Shown one piece after another: positions 1-7,817 of a stretch of 64,000 bases of DNA. This DNA is from JANQSP01 sp965237565 (lineage in GTDB: Bacteria; Bdellovibrionota; Bdellovibrionia; Bdellovibrionales; UBA1609), in assembly GCA_965237565.1 (NCBI GenBank), contig OZ250145.1, positions 806,001 to 870,000 on the forward strand, read 5' to 3'. How positions within the stretch are numbered: position 1 is the stretch's first letter; each line of letters begins with the position of its first letter. A model generated the notes under the pieces. That model made no database searches and was not told the DNA's origin. It saw only the letters and a list, made by a program, of their open reading frames with translations. The position numbers and the translations under genes are program-made.

Positions 1-566
1 CATTGAAAAAATGGAAAGGTCATGAAGGAGTTCGCGTGGTTCCTCACGCTCTGGTTCGTCAAGGAGCCTATGTGGCTCAAAATACGATTCTCATGCCTTC
101 TTATGTCAATATTGGAGCTTATGTGGATGAGGGAAGCTTAGTGGATACTTGGGCCACTGTGGGTTCTTGTGCCCAAGTGGGCAAGGGGGTGCATCTGTCT
201 GGAGGAGTTGGATTGGGAGGTGTTTTGGAACCTCTGCAAGCCAAGCCTGTGGTGATAGAGGATCATGCTTTTATCGGAAGCCGTTCCATTATTGTAGAAG
301 GAGTTTTGGTTCGCAAAGGTGCCGTGATTGGAGCGGGCACAATCATTACATCTAGCACTCGAATTATTGATGTTACCAAGGATAAAGAAATTATATATAG
401 AGGGGAAGTGCCAGAAAATACGGTTGTGATTTCTGGAGGGACGACAAAAAAATTTCCTGCTGGAGAATTTACTTTGCCTTGTGCTTTGATTATTGGGAAA
501 CGTTCCACTCGCACGAACCTAAAAACTTCCTTAAATGATTGTTTGAGGGAATATAAAATTTCTTAG
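1..566 (+). CDS. dapD: DapD, tetrahydrodipicolinate N-succinyltransferase (C-terminal part)
   Basis: Acyltransferase of the succinylase branch of lysine and meso-diaminopimelate synthesis; it succinylates tetrahydrodipicolinate in the cytoplasm. About 187 residues are visible and the reading frame is open to the left edge, so the N-terminal third of a usual roughly 270-residue protein lies outside the window. Glycine/valine-rich left-handed beta-helix hexapeptide repeats run through most of the visible part (for example NIGAYVDEGSLVDTWATVGS and GGVGLGGVLEP), followed by the typical C-terminal tail with IGKRS. The TTG at position 3 is probably an internal Leu codon, not the start. The gene converges with folA, overlapping its end by 4 bases. 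The family assignment is secure; the true start cannot be seen. Confidence 0.93.
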   Translation, partial: LKKWKGHEGVRVVPHALVRQGAYVAQNTILMPSYVNIGAYVDEGSLVDTWATVGSCAQVGKGVHLSGGVGLGGVLEPLQAKPVVIEDHAFIGSRSIIVEGVLVRKGAVIGAGTIITSSTRIIDVTKDKEIIYRGEVPENTVVISGGTTKKFPAGEFTLPCALIIGKRSTRTNLKTSLNDCLREYKIS

Positions 567-1066
567 CTGATTCTCTTGTAAGTTATGAAGGAATAGTCCG
601 GATCACCCTCTCGATCTCTTCTCTCTGTCTCAACAAACTGATCCATAGGAAGAATGGGGTAACAAGTATCTCCGGAATATTCTCGATGAATACGAGTTAA
701 GTAAACAAATGTAACATGGGGCAAAGATTGGCGATAAATTTCTCCGCCTCCAATAATAAAAATTTCTTTTCCATACGAAGTTAAATCCAAACCTTCACAG
801 AGTGTATAAGCAAGTTTCAGTGAGTGACAAAGAAACACTTCGCTAGGTACTTTATAAGATTTGTTTCTGGTGATCACGATATTTAAACGATGGTGCAAAG
901 GTTTTTTGAGGGATTCAAAAGTTTTTCGTCCCATGATCACCACTTTTTTAAAAGTTTTTTTATAAAAAAACTGGAGATCTTCTGGAATGCTCCAAGCCAG
1001 TTGATTGTTTGTTCCGATTGTATGATTTTTTGCTACGGCACAAATGTGGGAATAGATGAGGCTCAT
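563..1066 (-). CDS. folA: Dihydrofolate reductase
   Basis: NADPH-dependent reduction of dihydrofolate to tetrahydrofolate, regenerating the cofactor oxidised by thymidylate synthase. The 167-residue product has the normal length. Visible motifs are the Met20-loop region LAWSIPEDLQFF with the catalytic acid near residue 30 (Asp27 in E. coli numbering), the NADPH-binding MGRKTFESL and the second nucleotide-binding stretch IIGGGEIYRQ. It lies 2 bases downstream of thyA on the same strand, so the two are almost certainly co-transcribed and translationally linked. Its last codons overlap the end of dapD on the other strand. No odd features. Confidence 0.95.
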   Translation of the reverse strand: MSLIYSHICAVAKNHTIGTNNQLAWSIPEDLQFFYKKTFKKVVIMGRKTFESLKKPLHHRLNIVITRNKSYKVPSEVFLCHSLKLAYTLCEGLDLTSYGKEIFIIGGGEIYRQSLPHVTFVYLTRIHREYSGDTCYPILPMDQFVETERRDREGDPDYSFITYKRIS

Positions 1067-1068
1067 AG

Positions 1069-1860
1069 CTAAACAGCAATCTCCGCTTTTATGGCAGGGT
1101 GAGGATCATAATGAATGAGTTGGAAATCTTCATATTGATAGTCAAAAATAGATTTATTTGCTTTGATTTTCATTTCGGGCAGGGATCTGGTTTTTCTTCC
1201 CAGTTGCTCCTTTGCTTGTTCAATATGATTTGTGTAGATATGCACATCGCCGAAAGTATGAATAAAAAATCCGGGTTTTAGATAACAAACTTGTGCCATC
1301 ATCATCGTGAGGAGTGAGTAGCTAGCAATGTTAAAAGGCACGCCCAAAAAAGCATCTGCACTTCGTTGGTACATTTGACAAGATAGCTCTCCATTTGCCA
1401 CATAAAATTGAAAGAAGATGTGACAGGGAGGCAGAGCCATTTGGTCTAATTCACCTGGGTTGAAAGCCACCACGATATGTCTTCTAGAATAGGGATCGGC
1501 TTTGATTTTCTCGACAACATTGGCAATTTGATCGACTGATTTTTTATCAGCAGTTCTCCAAGATCTCCACTGTGCACCATAGACACGCCCCAAATTACCG
1601 TCCTCATCTGCCCACTCATTCCAAATTTTTACTTTATTTTTTTGTAGGTACCCAATATTTGTATCGCCACTTAGAAACCATAAAAGTTCATGGATGACCG
1701 AACGAAGATGAATCTTTTTTGTTGTCAGCAGTGGGAAGTTCCTTCTTAAATCAAAAGAAATCTGATAACCAAAGATGCTTTTTGTTCCAGTTCCTGTGCG
1801 ATCTGGACGTTCCACACCTTCATCCAAGATATGTTGTAAGAGTTGGAGATAAATTTGCAT
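1069..1860 (-). CDS. thyA: Thymidylate synthase
   Basis: Makes dTMP from dUMP using methylene-tetrahydrofolate and releases dihydrofolate, which FolA recycles. At 263 residues it matches the E. coli enzyme in length. The catalytic cysteine is C146 in PPCHIFFQFY; the phosphate-binding RRHIVVAFNP, the QRSAD segment and the C-terminal PHPAIKAEIAV are all present. It is the first gene of the thyA-folA pair. A good TATAAT box lies just upstream on the minus strand (1878-1883), which would give a very short leader of about ten bases; no convincing Shine-Dalgarno sequence precedes the ATG. Confidence 0.97.
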   Translation of the reverse strand: MQIYLQLLQHILDEGVERPDRTGTGTKSIFGYQISFDLRRNFPLLTTKKIHLRSVIHELLWFLSGDTNIGYLQKNKVKIWNEWADEDGNLGRVYGAQWRSWRTADKKSVDQIANVVEKIKADPYSRRHIVVAFNPGELDQMALPPCHIFFQFYVANGELSCQMYQRSADAFLGVPFNIASYSLLTMMMAQVCYLKPGFFIHTFGDVHIYTNHIEQAKEQLGRKTRSLPEMKIKANKSIFDYQYEDFQLIHYDPHPAIKAEIAV

Positions 1861-1877
1861 AGAATCTACATAGACGT

Positions 1878-1883
1878 ATTATA
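1878..1883 (-). promoter_or_regulatory. Putative -10 box of the thyA-folA promoter
   Basis: A perfect TATAAT hexamer reads on the minus strand 17 bases before the thyA ATG. The -35 region at a 17-base spacing is poor, so the match rests on the -10 element. If used, transcription would start about ten bases before the ATG. Confidence 0.4.
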
Positions 1884-1939
1884 TATAAACACTTTTGTCT
1901 AGTTTCACTGTTTCAAAATGAGATTTGTAGGAAGCAAAT

Positions 1940-3211
1940 TTGCTTTTTATTCCTCTTTTTTCAAAAAAGCTATATTATATTTATTGTATGGTTATTTTTC
2001 GTTTTTTATCTACACTTGTTTCCAGTTTCAGGAAAACATTCTCTTTTCTTGCGAGCCGAAAAGGCTTCTCATTGGTGGAAGTGATTATTTCTTTGTTAAC
2101 CATCGCTCTGCTTGGTTTGTTAATTCAAAGCACTCTCATTATTGCCCAGTCCTTTCGGGTCAGCCAGAGTAATGAGTTTGAAACTCGTGGACTGGTCAAT
2201 ATGGTGCAAAAGATAGTTTGCTTATCCAATACAAGTTTTAAAATCAGCAATCTCAATTTCTCCAAAACCTATTATATGAACGATCAGGATGTTGATGGAA
2301 TTTTTTCTAGAACATACACAAAAGTTGGAAATGTTCTTCCTTCTGATACCATTCCCATCATGAGTTTGAATGTGGAAGGAGCGTATAGCGAAGAAAGATC
2401 CTTTTTTACGGGGAATCAAGGATTGGATGAGCTTCTGGCGGATAAAACAGAGGAGTCAGAGCATAACAGATATATCAGTTATGCAGATGAGAAGGCGGTT
2501 TTTTATAAAGTGTTTCAGGATAGCCACACTCTGGGGAAAATCAATATCAACTCCGATGATTTAGAAGGTAATTTTCAATCGGGTTATATCTTTGCTTCTA
2601 GGTGTGTTCCAAATGAAGATGCCTCTTTATACAAAGCGGGTGGATTTGTAGGCACTTTTGACCCCAGAGCTTTGAAGAAGTCGGCTCTTTACATTCTTCA
2701 AGAAATGGAATATCGGCCTTTTTATTTTCCTGGAGACGGTATAACGGCAGAGGAACTGGTTCGGTGTTGCAGGGATGGTTCTGTTCCAGGAGATTGCAAA
2801 TCAATTAGTGAATATGTTCCAAGAATTTATATCATAGGAATTGGGCCGGCGACAGGAAGCTCCGGAAATAGTGTTGCCTCCTTCGTCGCAGATGTGAAAT
2901 TTATACAAGAAAGCCCAGAAATGCAGGATATGCAATTGATTTGGGGTTCTGGTTTTTTAGTCAGCATTGCAAAATTTCGTGCCATTCATAGTAATACGAA
3001 ATTTTATCTAAATACTATGTTCCTAAAAAATACATGTCTCACGAGCCATGAGAATATTAATGAGTGTCCTCAGCTTTCCTTTGGAGTGCATCCAGATGGA
3101 CAACTTGTAAAGGGTGAGAGTATGGCTAGATACTACCTTGAAGCGGATACAACAGGAAGCTGTTCAGGCTATTCCAGTAGAATTGATTCAACGGATATGA
3201 TTCTTTTCTGA
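1940..3211 (+). CDS. Type IV pilin-like protein with prepilin leader
   Basis: A 423-residue protein whose N-terminus holds a class III (prepilin) signal: RKGFSLVEVIISLLTIALLGLL around residues 40-61, with predicted cleavage after Gly42, Phe43 as the methylated residue and the conserved Glu five residues on. The hydrophobic helix is followed by a long cysteine-containing globular domain that I do not recognise. Such proteins are minor pilins or pseudopilins that enter type IV pili or type II secretion fibres after PilD processing. Two starts are possible: TTG at 1940, preceded by AGGAAG, or ATG at 1988, which gives a more usual leader of about 26 residues. No other pilus genes are nearby, so its machine is unknown. 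It ends at a bidirectional terminator. Confidence 0.75.
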   Translation: MLFIPLFSKKLYYIYCMVIFRFLSTLVSSFRKTFSFLASRKGFSLVEVIISLLTIALLGLLIQSTLIIAQSFRVSQSNEFETRGLVNMVQKIVCLSNTSFKISNLNFSKTYYMNDQDVDGIFSRTYTKVGNVLPSDTIPIMSLNVEGAYSEERSFFTGNQGLDELLADKTEESEHNRYISYADEKAVFYKVFQDSHTLGKININSDDLEGNFQSGYIFASRCVPNEDASLYKAGGFVGTFDPRALKKSALYILQEMEYRPFYFPGDGITAEELVRCCRDGSVPGDCKSISEYVPRIYIIGIGPATGSSGNSVASFVADVKFIQESPEMQDMQLIWGSGFLVSIAKFRAIHSNTKFYLNTMFLKNTCLTSHENINECPQLSFGVHPDGQLVKGESMARYYLEADTTGSCSGYSSRIDSTDMILF

Positions 3212-3221
3212 TTGATGAACC

Positions 3222-3257
3222 AAAAAAAAAGCTCCCTCCGAAGAGAGAGCTTTTTTT
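3222..3257. terminator. Bidirectional rho-independent terminator
   Basis: Nine-pair stem with one C/A mismatch (3230-3238 with 3243-3251) closed by a CGAA tetraloop. A run of A precedes it and a run of T follows it, so it can serve both the pilin-like gene on the plus strand and the lipoprotein gene converging from the minus strand. Confidence 0.85.
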
Positions 3258-3290
3258 AATTTTCTAGTTATTGTGGATAAACCAATAAAC

Positions 3291-3806
3291 TTAGTTGCCA
3301 GTTGGTGTCGTTGATTCTTCTTCTTCAACTGTATCTGTTGTTGTTGTCGCAGTGGATGCCTCAGGAGTTCCAACCATAACACTCGTACTGGTTACGAGAT
3401 CCACACACTCTTTTTCTTCTACTGGGACGCTTGCCAGACCAAACGCGCCTTCTGTTGTCGTGTACAATGTGTAAAATCCGCCTGAACAGTTTGCGACTTT
3501 TTCGTCTGTGTTGTCACACACCTTCACTTCACCGACAGAAACTACGAGAGACGAGAGTAAAGATGAATCCACATTCACACAACCCCCAAGAGTCACAGAC
3601 TGTTTCATGTCTCCGGAAACCACATCCACAGCTATAGTAGTATCTGCCATTCCTTGTGGTACGGAAAGAACGAGATTATCGCCTTCAACTACATCGGTTT
3701 CGCCTGCACCTTTATCACTGTCCTTGTCCTTGTCTTTGTCACCGAAGTCACAAGCAACAAGAGCAAATGCAAAAAGAGCTAGGCTCATAATTATAAATTT
3801 CCTCAT
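3291..3806 (-). CDS. Small acidic lipoprotein, unknown function
   Basis: From the ATG at 3806 the product has 171 residues. This start is chosen because a perfect GGAGGA lies 8 bases upstream and because it gives a clean lipoprotein signal: a basic start, a hydrophobic stretch and lipobox LVAC with the lipidated Cys near residue 19. After the Cys comes a short charged Asp-Lys repeat, then a beta-rich domain with several cysteines (NCSGGF, KECVDL) that could form disulfides, and a Thr/Glu-rich tail. The family was not recognised. An Asp directly after the lipidated Cys would favour inner-membrane retention under the E. coli rule, but that rule may not hold here. The longer frame to 3851 is unlikely. 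Confidence 0.7.
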   Translation of the reverse strand: MRKFIIMSLALFAFALVACDFGDKDKDKDSDKGAGETDVVEGDNLVLSVPQGMADTTIAVDVVSGDMKQSVTLGGCVNVDSSLLSSLVVSVGEVKVCDNTDEKVANCSGGFYTLYTTTEGAFGLASVPVEEKECVDLVTSTSVMVGTPEASTATTTTDTVEEEESTTPTGN

Positions 3807-4074
3807 TATATATATCCTCCTTAGAGATTTAACTTTGAGACAGTTAAGCATAAATTTTTGTGAATGGAAACCTTTTTTCGCATTGCTTCTGAATAAAATA
3901 AAAAATAAAAAAATTTAATATATTTAAATACTTATATGATTTTTTCTGGGTAAAATAGAGAAAAAATCACTTTTTCAGTTCGGATACATGTCTAGGGTCC
4001 ATTTGTAAGATCATTCATAGCCTTAGGGCTGTAATAAGGAAAGAATTTGAGGAAGCATAAGTCAATATTCTTTA

Positions 4075-4731
4075 TTATACATAGCCACTACTATCATCAT
4101 CCGTACCGCTCTCTTCATTTTCGTCATCGAAAAGACCTATAGAAGGGTCCTCAAAGGCTTGGTCTTCGTCTTCTTCCACTTCAGTAAAGCTTGTCTCTTC
4201 AAAGGAAGATGTTTCCCCAAAATCAGGGGATTGAGTTGGTTGCAATGTTTTGTCGTTGTCTAGTAACTCATCGGAAGGACCTTTGATTGAGAGGTCATCT
4301 AGATTTTCGTTCTCTATTCCATGAATTGGAGGCATTACTGGAGCCACAGCAGGAGAGATAGTAGGAATCACAGAACTTTTACCTTTGCTGGCTTTTTTCT
4401 TTTTGCTGGCTTTTTTCTTTTTGCTGGCTTTTTTCTTTTTGCTGGCTTTTTTCTTTTTGCTGGCTTTTTTCTTTTTGCTGGCTTTTTTCTTTTTGCTTGG
4501 CTTTTTCTTTTTGCTTGGCTTTTTCTTTTTGCTTGGCTTTTTCTTTTTGCTTGGCTTTTTCTTTTTGCTTGGCTTTTTCTTTTTGCTTGGCTTTTTCTTT
4601 TTGCTTGGCTTTTTCTTTTTGCTTGGCTTTTTCTTTTTGCTTGGCTTTTTCTTTTTGCTTGGCTTTTTCTTTTTGGATTTTTTTCTAGCTACTTTCTTCT
4701 TGGCTCTTTTATTACTTTTCTTCTTCGCCAT
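4075..4731 (-). CDS. Lysine-rich histone H1-like protein with acidic tail
   Basis: A 218-residue two-part protein. Residues 1-19 are basic, 20-79 are ten exact KKKKPS units and 80-115 are six KKKKAS units. The remaining roughly 100 residues form a Pro/Ser linker and a strongly acidic tail (clusters such as EVEEDEDQ and DDENEESGTDDD). The basic arm resembles bacterial H1-like proteins such as AlgP or chlamydial Hc1/Hc2, which bind DNA without sequence preference, so a nucleoid role is likely. The acidic tail is unusual and could tune DNA binding or act as a chaperone-like arm. The start is supported by GGAG upstream of the ATG. The gene is divergent from the ClpB-like gene. Copy number of the 18-bp repeat probably varies between strains. 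Confidence 0.72.
   Translation of the reverse strand: MAKKKSNKRAKKKVARKKSKKKKPSKKKKPSKKKKPSKKKKPSKKKKPSKKKKPSKKKKPSKKKKPSKKKKPSKKKKPSKKKKASKKKKASKKKKASKKKKASKKKKASKKKKASKGKSSVIPTISPAVAPVMPPIHGIENENLDDLSIKGPSDELLDNDKTLQPTQSPDFGETSSFEETSFTEVEEDEDQAFEDPSIGLFDDENEESGTDDDSSGYV
4387..4674. repeat. 18-bp tandem repeat, 16 copies
   Basis: Sixteen in-frame copies of an 18-base unit encode the KKKKPS (ten copies) and KKKKAS (six copies) blocks of the lysine-rich protein. Copies within a block are essentially identical, and the two blocks differ at the Pro/Ala codon. Near-identity suggests recent expansion by slippage or unequal crossing-over. The plus-strand frames through the array encode hydrophobic Phe/Leu repeats that are only shadows. 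Confidence 0.95.
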
Positions 4732-4857
4732 TGTGATCTCCTTTTAGAGTAGAAGTGGTTGCTTAGCTATTATTTTTGTTGAATTTTCTGAAAACTGTCA
4801 ATCATGAAAATACTTTTAAGAAAAAGTACAAGTTTTTTTGTAAATGAGTACAATAAA

Positions 4858-4885
4858 CTTGACAAAAACGCATTTGATTCCATTT
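4858..4885 (+). promoter_or_regulatory. Putative heat-shock (sigma-32-like) promoter for the ClpB-type gene
   Basis: CTTGAC at 4858-4863 matches the sigma-32 -35 core CTTGAA at 5 of 6 positions; after 14 bases, TTCCATTT at 4878-4885 matches the -10 consensus CCCCATNT at 6 of 8. It lies 48 bases before the ATG of a heat-shock-type chaperone. TTGACA also suits a housekeeping promoter, but no good TATAAT follows at 16-18 bases. Confidence 0.45.
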
Positions 4886-4933
4886 TTCAAGCTAGATGGC
4901 CCGGGGAAATCTTAAAAAATTTCTCTCTCTGGC

Positions 4934-7132
4934 ATGGATTTGTCAGAGCTACGTCGACAGGAAAACAAGTGTCTTATTGAGGGAAACAAATTGAGCGATA
5001 AACAAAACCAAAAAAATAGTATTTTACTCAACTATGGGCGTGATCTCACTGTTTTAGCCGAGAAAGGTCGTTTGGACCCTGTCATCGGTAGAGACATGGA
5101 AATCAGACGTCTGATCGAAGTCTTATCCCGCCGGACCAAAAACAATCCCGTTCTCATTGGAGAACCCGGTGTGGGAAAAACAGCGATAGCAGAGGGATTG
5201 GCCCTTCGAATTATTAAGAAAGATGTTCCTGAAGTTTTGTGGAATAAAAGAATCGTGGCTTTGGATCTGGCGAGTATGGTTGCTGGCAGTCACTTTCGGG
5301 GCGCCTTCGAAAATAGATTGAAAGCTGTCATCAAAGAAGTGAGTGAGAGTGCAGGGACGATCATTCTTTTCATTGATGAGCTTCACAATCTAGTGGGAGC
5401 AGGCAAAACAGAGGGAGCTATGGATGCGAGCCAAATTCTAAAGCCTGCCTTGGCCAGAGGGGAATTGAGAGCTATTGGAGCCACCACCTTGGATGAATAC
5501 AGAAATTTTATAGAAAAAGACAAAGCCTTTGAAAGACGTTTTCAAGTGATACATGTGAAAGAGCCCAATTTGGAATCAGCCATCACTATATTGAGGGGTT
5601 TGAAGGAAAAATATGAAGTGTATCATGGAGTGCGTATCAAGGACTCTGCCTTGGTCGCAGCGGTGAAACTTTCTCACAGATATATCAGCGGGCGCTTCCT
5701 ACCTGACAAGGCGATTGATCTTATGGACGAAGCTGCCAGTCGTCTCAACATCGAAATCAATAGTGTTCCAGCTGAAGTGGATGAAATTCGTCGAAAACTT
5801 ATTCATCTTCAAGTGGAAGCCAAAGCTCTCAAAAAAGAAAAAGATAAAAAATCAATCATTCGCTTGAAGGAAATCGGGAAAGAGTTGGCAAAATTGAATG
5901 AAAAACATTCTGTATTGAAATCTAGGTGGGATGAAGAAAAACAAAAAATATCTCACTTGAAAAAGATCAAATCTGACATAGAAAAAAATCGTGCTTCCAT
6001 CGAAAGAGCAGAAAGGGAAGCTCAACTGGATAAAGTGGCCAAACTCAAATACGGAATTTTGCCTGAGCTAGAACAAGAATTGAAAAAATATGAAACGCAG
6101 ATAGAAAAAGGACAGGAATCAAACCACCTTCTCAATCGAGAAGTGGGACCCGAAGAAATCGCTGGAGCGGTTTCTCGATGGACGGGGATTCCGGTGAGCA
6201 AAATGCTGGAATCAGAATTTCACAAATTGATGAATATGGAAGAAAACCTGCGTTCCCAAGTAGTGGGACAAGATGAGGCCATTCGTGTCGTGTCGGAATC
6301 AATTCGTCGCTCACGAGCTGGGATTGCCGACCCCAGCCGTCCAATAGGAAGTTTTATTTTTTTGGGACCTACGGGAGTGGGAAAGACAGAAACGGCTAGA
6401 GCTTTAGCACGGTTTTTATTTGATTCTGAAGAGTCCATAGTGCGCATAGATATGAGCGAATACATCGAAAAACACCAAGTTTCTCGATTGATTGGAGCTC
6501 CCCCCGGCTACGTAGGGCACGAAGAGGGAGGGCAACTCACAGAAGCGGTTCGAAGACAAGCCTATAGCGTCGTTTTGTTTGATGAAATTGAAAAGGCCCA
6601 CCCTGAAGTGTTTCACATTCTCTTACAGGTCCTAGATGAAGGCCACCTAACAGACTCCCATGGACGAGTGGTGGATTTTAAAAATACGGTGTTGATCATG
6701 ACCTCCAATATCAATTCCTTTAACTTTTCTGAAAAGCAAATGAGTGAAGGGAAAAAGCAGGCACAAATAATGAAGGGTTTGCAAAAATATTTTCGCCCAG
6801 AATTTTTAAATCGCGTTGATGATTTTGTGTTATTCAATGAATTAACGAAAGAAGATCTGGTCAAAATTGTGCAAATACAAATCTCCCGAGTGAAAAAAAG
6901 GTTGGAAGAAAAAGACATTCGTATTCATTTGGATAAAAAAGCGATAGAGTATCTCGCTCGCCTTGGTTTTGATCCTGACTATGGAGCAAGGCCCTTGAAA
7001 AGAGCTATTCAAAGAGAGCTTTTGAATCCTCTATCCAGTTGGATGATCTCTAAAAAATTGAAAAGTGGGGAAAAAGTCCAAGTGACAGCCAATGATTTGA
7101 ATTTGGAATTGCATGTGCAAAAAGCCAGCTAA
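4934..7132 (+). CDS. clpB: ClpB-type AAA+ disaggregase lacking the N-domain
   Basis: A 732-residue Hsp100 ATPase. AAA module 1 has Walker A GEPGVGKT at 76-83 and Walker B ILFIDE. The coiled-coil M-domain of about 100 residues (heptad-like stretch near 285-395), which distinguishes ClpB from ClpA/ClpC, follows. AAA module 2 has Walker A GPTGVGKT at 478-485, VVLFDE, the arginine-finger region FRPEFLNRVDD and sensor 2 GARPLKRAI. It would thread aggregated proteins with DnaK help. The usual Clp N-terminal substrate domain (about 140 residues) is absent; the chain starts shortly before the ClpB linker, much like the short ClpB form made by internal initiation in E. coli. Here the upstream DNA belongs to a divergent gene, so the short form is the only one. 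The ATG has no clear ribosome site. Confidence 0.88.
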   Translation: MDLSELRRQENKCLIEGNKLSDKQNQKNSILLNYGRDLTVLAEKGRLDPVIGRDMEIRRLIEVLSRRTKNNPVLIGEPGVGKTAIAEGLALRIIKKDVPEVLWNKRIVALDLASMVAGSHFRGAFENRLKAVIKEVSESAGTIILFIDELHNLVGAGKTEGAMDASQILKPALARGELRAIGATTLDEYRNFIEKDKAFERRFQVIHVKEPNLESAITILRGLKEKYEVYHGVRIKDSALVAAVKLSHRYISGRFLPDKAIDLMDEAASRLNIEINSVPAEVDEIRRKLIHLQVEAKALKKEKDKKSIIRLKEIGKELAKLNEKHSVLKSRWDEEKQKISHLKKIKSDIEKNRASIERAEREAQLDKVAKLKYGILPELEQELKKYETQIEKGQESNHLLNREVGPEEIAGAVSRWTGIPVSKMLESEFHKLMNMEENLRSQVVGQDEAIRVVSESIRRSRAGIADPSRPIGSFIFLGPTGVGKTETARALARFLFDSEESIVRIDMSEYIEKHQVSRLIGAPPGYVGHEEGGQLTEAVRRQAYSVVLFDEIEKAHPEVFHILLQVLDEGHLTDSHGRVVDFKNTVLIMTSNINSFNFSEKQMSEGKKQAQIMKGLQKYFRPEFLNRVDDFVLFNELTKEDLVKIVQIQISRVKKRLEEKDIRIHLDKKAIEYLARLGFDPDYGARPLKRAIQRELLNPLSSWMISKKLKSGEKVQVTANDLNLELHVQKAS

Positions 7133-7151
7133 GCAGAAGTGAGGGAAAGCC

Positions 7152-7754
7152 TTGTTTGCAGGTATTGTAAGGGGTGTTTCACCCATTTCAGAAGTTGAAG
7201 AGCAACAGGGGGAACTGAAGGTCCGGATAAAGGCTCCGGAGAGTTCTGATTTTTTCGATGTAAAAATGGGGGATAGTGTAGCGGTTGATGGAGTTTGTTT
7301 GAGTCTCGAACACTTCTCCCAAACAATGAGATTTCACCTTGGCCCCGAGACTCTGCGCCTCACTCGCTGGAACAAACAAAATCTCTTAAATCGAAGGGTC
7401 AACTTAGAGCCCGCACTCCGAGTGGGAGCTTTTGTCGGCGGACATTTTATGAGTGCTCATGTAGATGGCATGGCCCAAATTACTGAAAAAAAACAAGATG
7501 GGGCCAGTGTGTTTCTTCGGGTGCAATTGCCAAAAGGATGGTCCGATTATGTTTGGAAAAAATCCTTTATTGCCTTGAATGGAGTGAGTCTAACGGTGAA
7601 TGAAGTAAAGGAAGACGAAATAGAGATTTGTCTCATCCCCGAAACTCTCAGAACCACCAATTTGCTGGATAAAAAAGCAGGGGATTGGCTCACCTTCGAA
7701 GTAGATTCCTACGCAAAATCTATCATTTCAATGATAAAAAATCTCAAGACTTGA
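7152..7754 (+). CDS. ribE: Riboflavin synthase, alpha subunit
   Basis: Dismutates two 6,7-dimethyl-8-ribityllumazine molecules to riboflavin and a pyrimidinedione that returns to the pathway. The 200-residue protein shows the two tandem lumazine-binding half-domains: the first from MFAGIV through VDGVCLS and GGHFMSAHVDG, the second from the ALNGVSLTVNEV segment to the end. The TTG start at 7152 is chosen because MFAGIV matches the family start exactly and GAGGG precedes it. It begins 19 bases after the ClpB-type gene and opens the rib group (ribE, ribB/X, ribH). With so little space, no FMN riboswitch lies directly ahead of it. Confidence 0.94.
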   Translation: MFAGIVRGVSPISEVEEQQGELKVRIKAPESSDFFDVKMGDSVAVDGVCLSLEHFSQTMRFHLGPETLRLTRWNKQNLLNRRVNLEPALRVGAFVGGHFMSAHVDGMAQITEKKQDGASVFLRVQLPKGWSDYVWKKSFIALNGVSLTVNEVKEDEIEICLIPETLRTTNLLDKKAGDWLTFEVDSYAKSIISMIKNLKT

Positions 7755-7817
7755 TGCTTTTTCAAATTCATATATGTAGAGTGAAACCGAACACAATGAT
7801 GAAGATGAAAGGAGCCA

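Noticed and set aside
4321..4752. Plus-strand frames of Phe/Leu/Ala repeats that look like a multi-pass membrane protein
   Set aside because: They are the antisense reading of the Lys-repeat array, present in several frames at once and without a ribosome site. The minus-strand gene has a good start.
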